DNA of 64,000 nt from Thermoanaerobaculum sp. Lineage in GTDB: Bacteria; Acidobacteriota; Thermoanaerobaculia; Multivoradales; UBA5704. Location of the stretch: assembly GCA_021154885.1 (NCBI GenBank), contig JAJKHS010000126.1, positions 88,640 to 152,639 on the forward strand, given 5' to 3'. Each line of letters begins with the position of its first letter. Position 1 is the stretch's first letter. Below are positions 63,172 through 64,000 of the stretch, piece after piece. Position numbers and translations under genes: made by a program. The notes under the pieces are model-generated. The model was not told where the DNA came from. It searched no databases and was given only the letters and a program-made list of their open reading frames with translations.

Positions 63172-63714
63172 ATGGATACCTTCGCCTCCACCACCGTGCT
63201 GCTCGTCCGCCGCAATGGCCAGGTCTGCATGGCCAGCGACGGGCAGGTCACGATGAACAACACCACCATCGTCAAGGGCGGCGCCAAGAAGATCCGCCGC
63301 GCCGGCAAGGGCAAGGTCCTGGTCGGCTTCGCCGGCGGTGGCGCCGACGCGCTGGCGCTCTACGCCCGCCTGGAATCGAAGCTCGAGGAGTTCAACGGCA
63401 ATCTGGAACGCGCCGTCGTCGAGCTGGCCAAGGACTGGCGGACCGACCGCGCCCTGCGCCAGCTCCAGGCTGTGATGATCGTCAGCGACAAGGAGAAGAG
63501 CTTCTTCGTCTCCGGCGTGGGCGAGCTGCTGCAGCCCGACGACGAGGACGGCATGTTCGCCATCGGCTCGGGGGCCAACTACGCCCTCGCGGCCGCGCGG
63601 GCCCTGATGCGCCACACCCCCCTCTCCGCCACGGAGATCGTGCGCGAGGCGATGAGGATCGCGGCCGAGATCTGCATCTTCACCAACGACCGCCTGACGC
63701 TAGAGGAGCTCTGA
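63172..63714 (+). CDS. hslV: ATP-dependent protease subunit HslV (ClpQ)
   Basis: Proteolytic chamber of the HslUV protease. 180 residues: the likely mature N-terminus is Thr7 (MDTFAS then [12 protein letters not shown]), so a six-residue propeptide would be removed. [27 protein letters not shown] and [15 protein letters not shown] are typical. It is followed five bases later by hslU. The preceding -10-like element suggests its own promoter. Confidence 0.96.
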   Translation: MDTFASTTVLLVRRNGQVCMASDGQVTMNNTTIVKGGAKKIRRAGKGKVLVGFAGGGADALALYARLESKLEEFNGNLERAVVELAKDWRTDRALRQLQAVMIVSDKEKSFFVSGVGELLQPDDEDGMFAIGSGANYALAAARALMRHTPLSATEIVREAMRIAAEICIFTNDRLTLEEL

Positions 63715-63719
63715 GGAGC

Positions 63720-64000
63720 ATGTCCACTCCCGCCGCCATCGAGGCCCAGACCGGTCTCGCCATCGAGAACATGACGCCGCGGCAGATCGTCGCCGAGCTC
63801 GACAAGTACGTGGTCGGGCAGAAGCAGGCGAAGCGTGCCGTGGCCATCGCCCTGCGCAACCGCTGGCGCCGCCAGCAGCTCCCGCCGGAGCTCGGCGAGG
63901 AGATCGCGCCGAAGAACATCCTGATGATCGGCCCCACGGGCGTCGGCAAGACCGAGATCGCCCGCCGCCTGGCCCGCCTCGCCAAGGCGCCGTTCCTCAA
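63720..64000 (+). CDS. hslU: ATP-dependent protease ATPase subunit HslU (3' end beyond window)
   Basis: AAA+ unfoldase of HslUV. Only the first 93 residues are in the window: [46 protein letters not shown] with the Walker A loop. GAGGAG lies just before the ATG. The gene is cut by the right edge. Confidence 0.96.
   Translation, partial: MSTPAAIEAQTGLAIENMTPRQIVAELDKYVVGQKQAKRAVAIALRNRWRRQQLPPELGEEIAPKNILMIGPTGVGKTEIARRLARLAKAPFL

Overview
The window is high-GC bacterial DNA with dense, short-spaced genes. It encodes a Gram-negative cell: a TonB-dependent receptor with a carboxypeptidase-like N-terminus, an outer-membrane barrel protein and several lipoproteins. The best guess is an Acidobacteriota member, close to Thermoanaerobaculia. 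The reasons are the quinol oxidoreductase with an octaheme cytochrome, the CxxC-plus-TPR protein at 6.8-8.2 kb, the small exported proteins, and purSQL with an Fe-S type PurF. This placement is inference; there is no rRNA in the window, and I recognised no tRNA gene or CRISPR array.

Layout. 1-6.7 kb: a quinol:electron-acceptor oxidoreductase operon (Rieske protein, split cytochrome b, octaheme cytochrome c) followed by a cupredoxin-like lipoprotein. 6.8-13.5 kb: a TPR protein, a small exported protein, two alpha/beta hydrolases, a DinB protein, a damaged ATP-dependent DNA ligase and a peptidoglycan-binding hydrolase-like protein. 13.5-18.1 kb: an accessory island with an 18-unit array of 21-bp repeats, a broken VapC toxin next to an antitoxin-like ORF, an AT-richer Mrr-like nuclease gene, a hairpin cluster, a metallo-beta-lactamase-fold gene whose 3' end is duplicated at the vapC remnant, and a 157-bp palindromic element. 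18.2-28.2 kb: tex, fabI, manC-trmB, two WxxGxW-type exported proteins, an ABC half-transporter and two small enzymes.

28.2-33.4 kb: a TonB-dependent receptor, an HD phosphohydrolase and a LON-substrate-binding-domain protein. 33.4-39 kb: a second accessory zone with a decayed Uma2 nuclease gene joined to a LanM-type lanthionine synthetase carrying two frameshifts, a DUF5678 / small protein / aspartic-protease triad, and a membrane-anchored gamma-glutamylcyclotransferase-like fusion. 39-45.4 kb: purS-purQ-purL-purF and two metallo-beta-lactamase-fold enzymes. 45.5-49.7 kb: a three-gene envelope operon (TPR lipoprotein, periplasmic protein, peptidase/TolB/barrel fusion). 49.9-59.4 kb: dprA, an Rpn-type nuclease, topA, a lipoprotein, a glycosyltransferase, a DUF547 protein, a radical SAM enzyme and a nucleoside hydrolase. 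59.5-64 kb: two small membrane proteins, a 175-bp palindromic element built of 21-bp repeats, then trmFO, xerC, a membrane protein, hslV and the start of hslU.

Two themes run through the window. First, non-coding repeats with strong dyad symmetry occur at 13.7, 17.9 and 60.1 kb; two of them share an exact 21-bp period. Second, several genes have a -10-like hexamer 6-9 bases before the start codon and no Shine-Dalgarno sequence, which suggests leaderless mRNAs. Five genes or remnants (ligase, vapC, Uma2, LanM and a fragment at 14.5 kb) are broken, all in the accessory stretches, while long housekeeping genes are intact.
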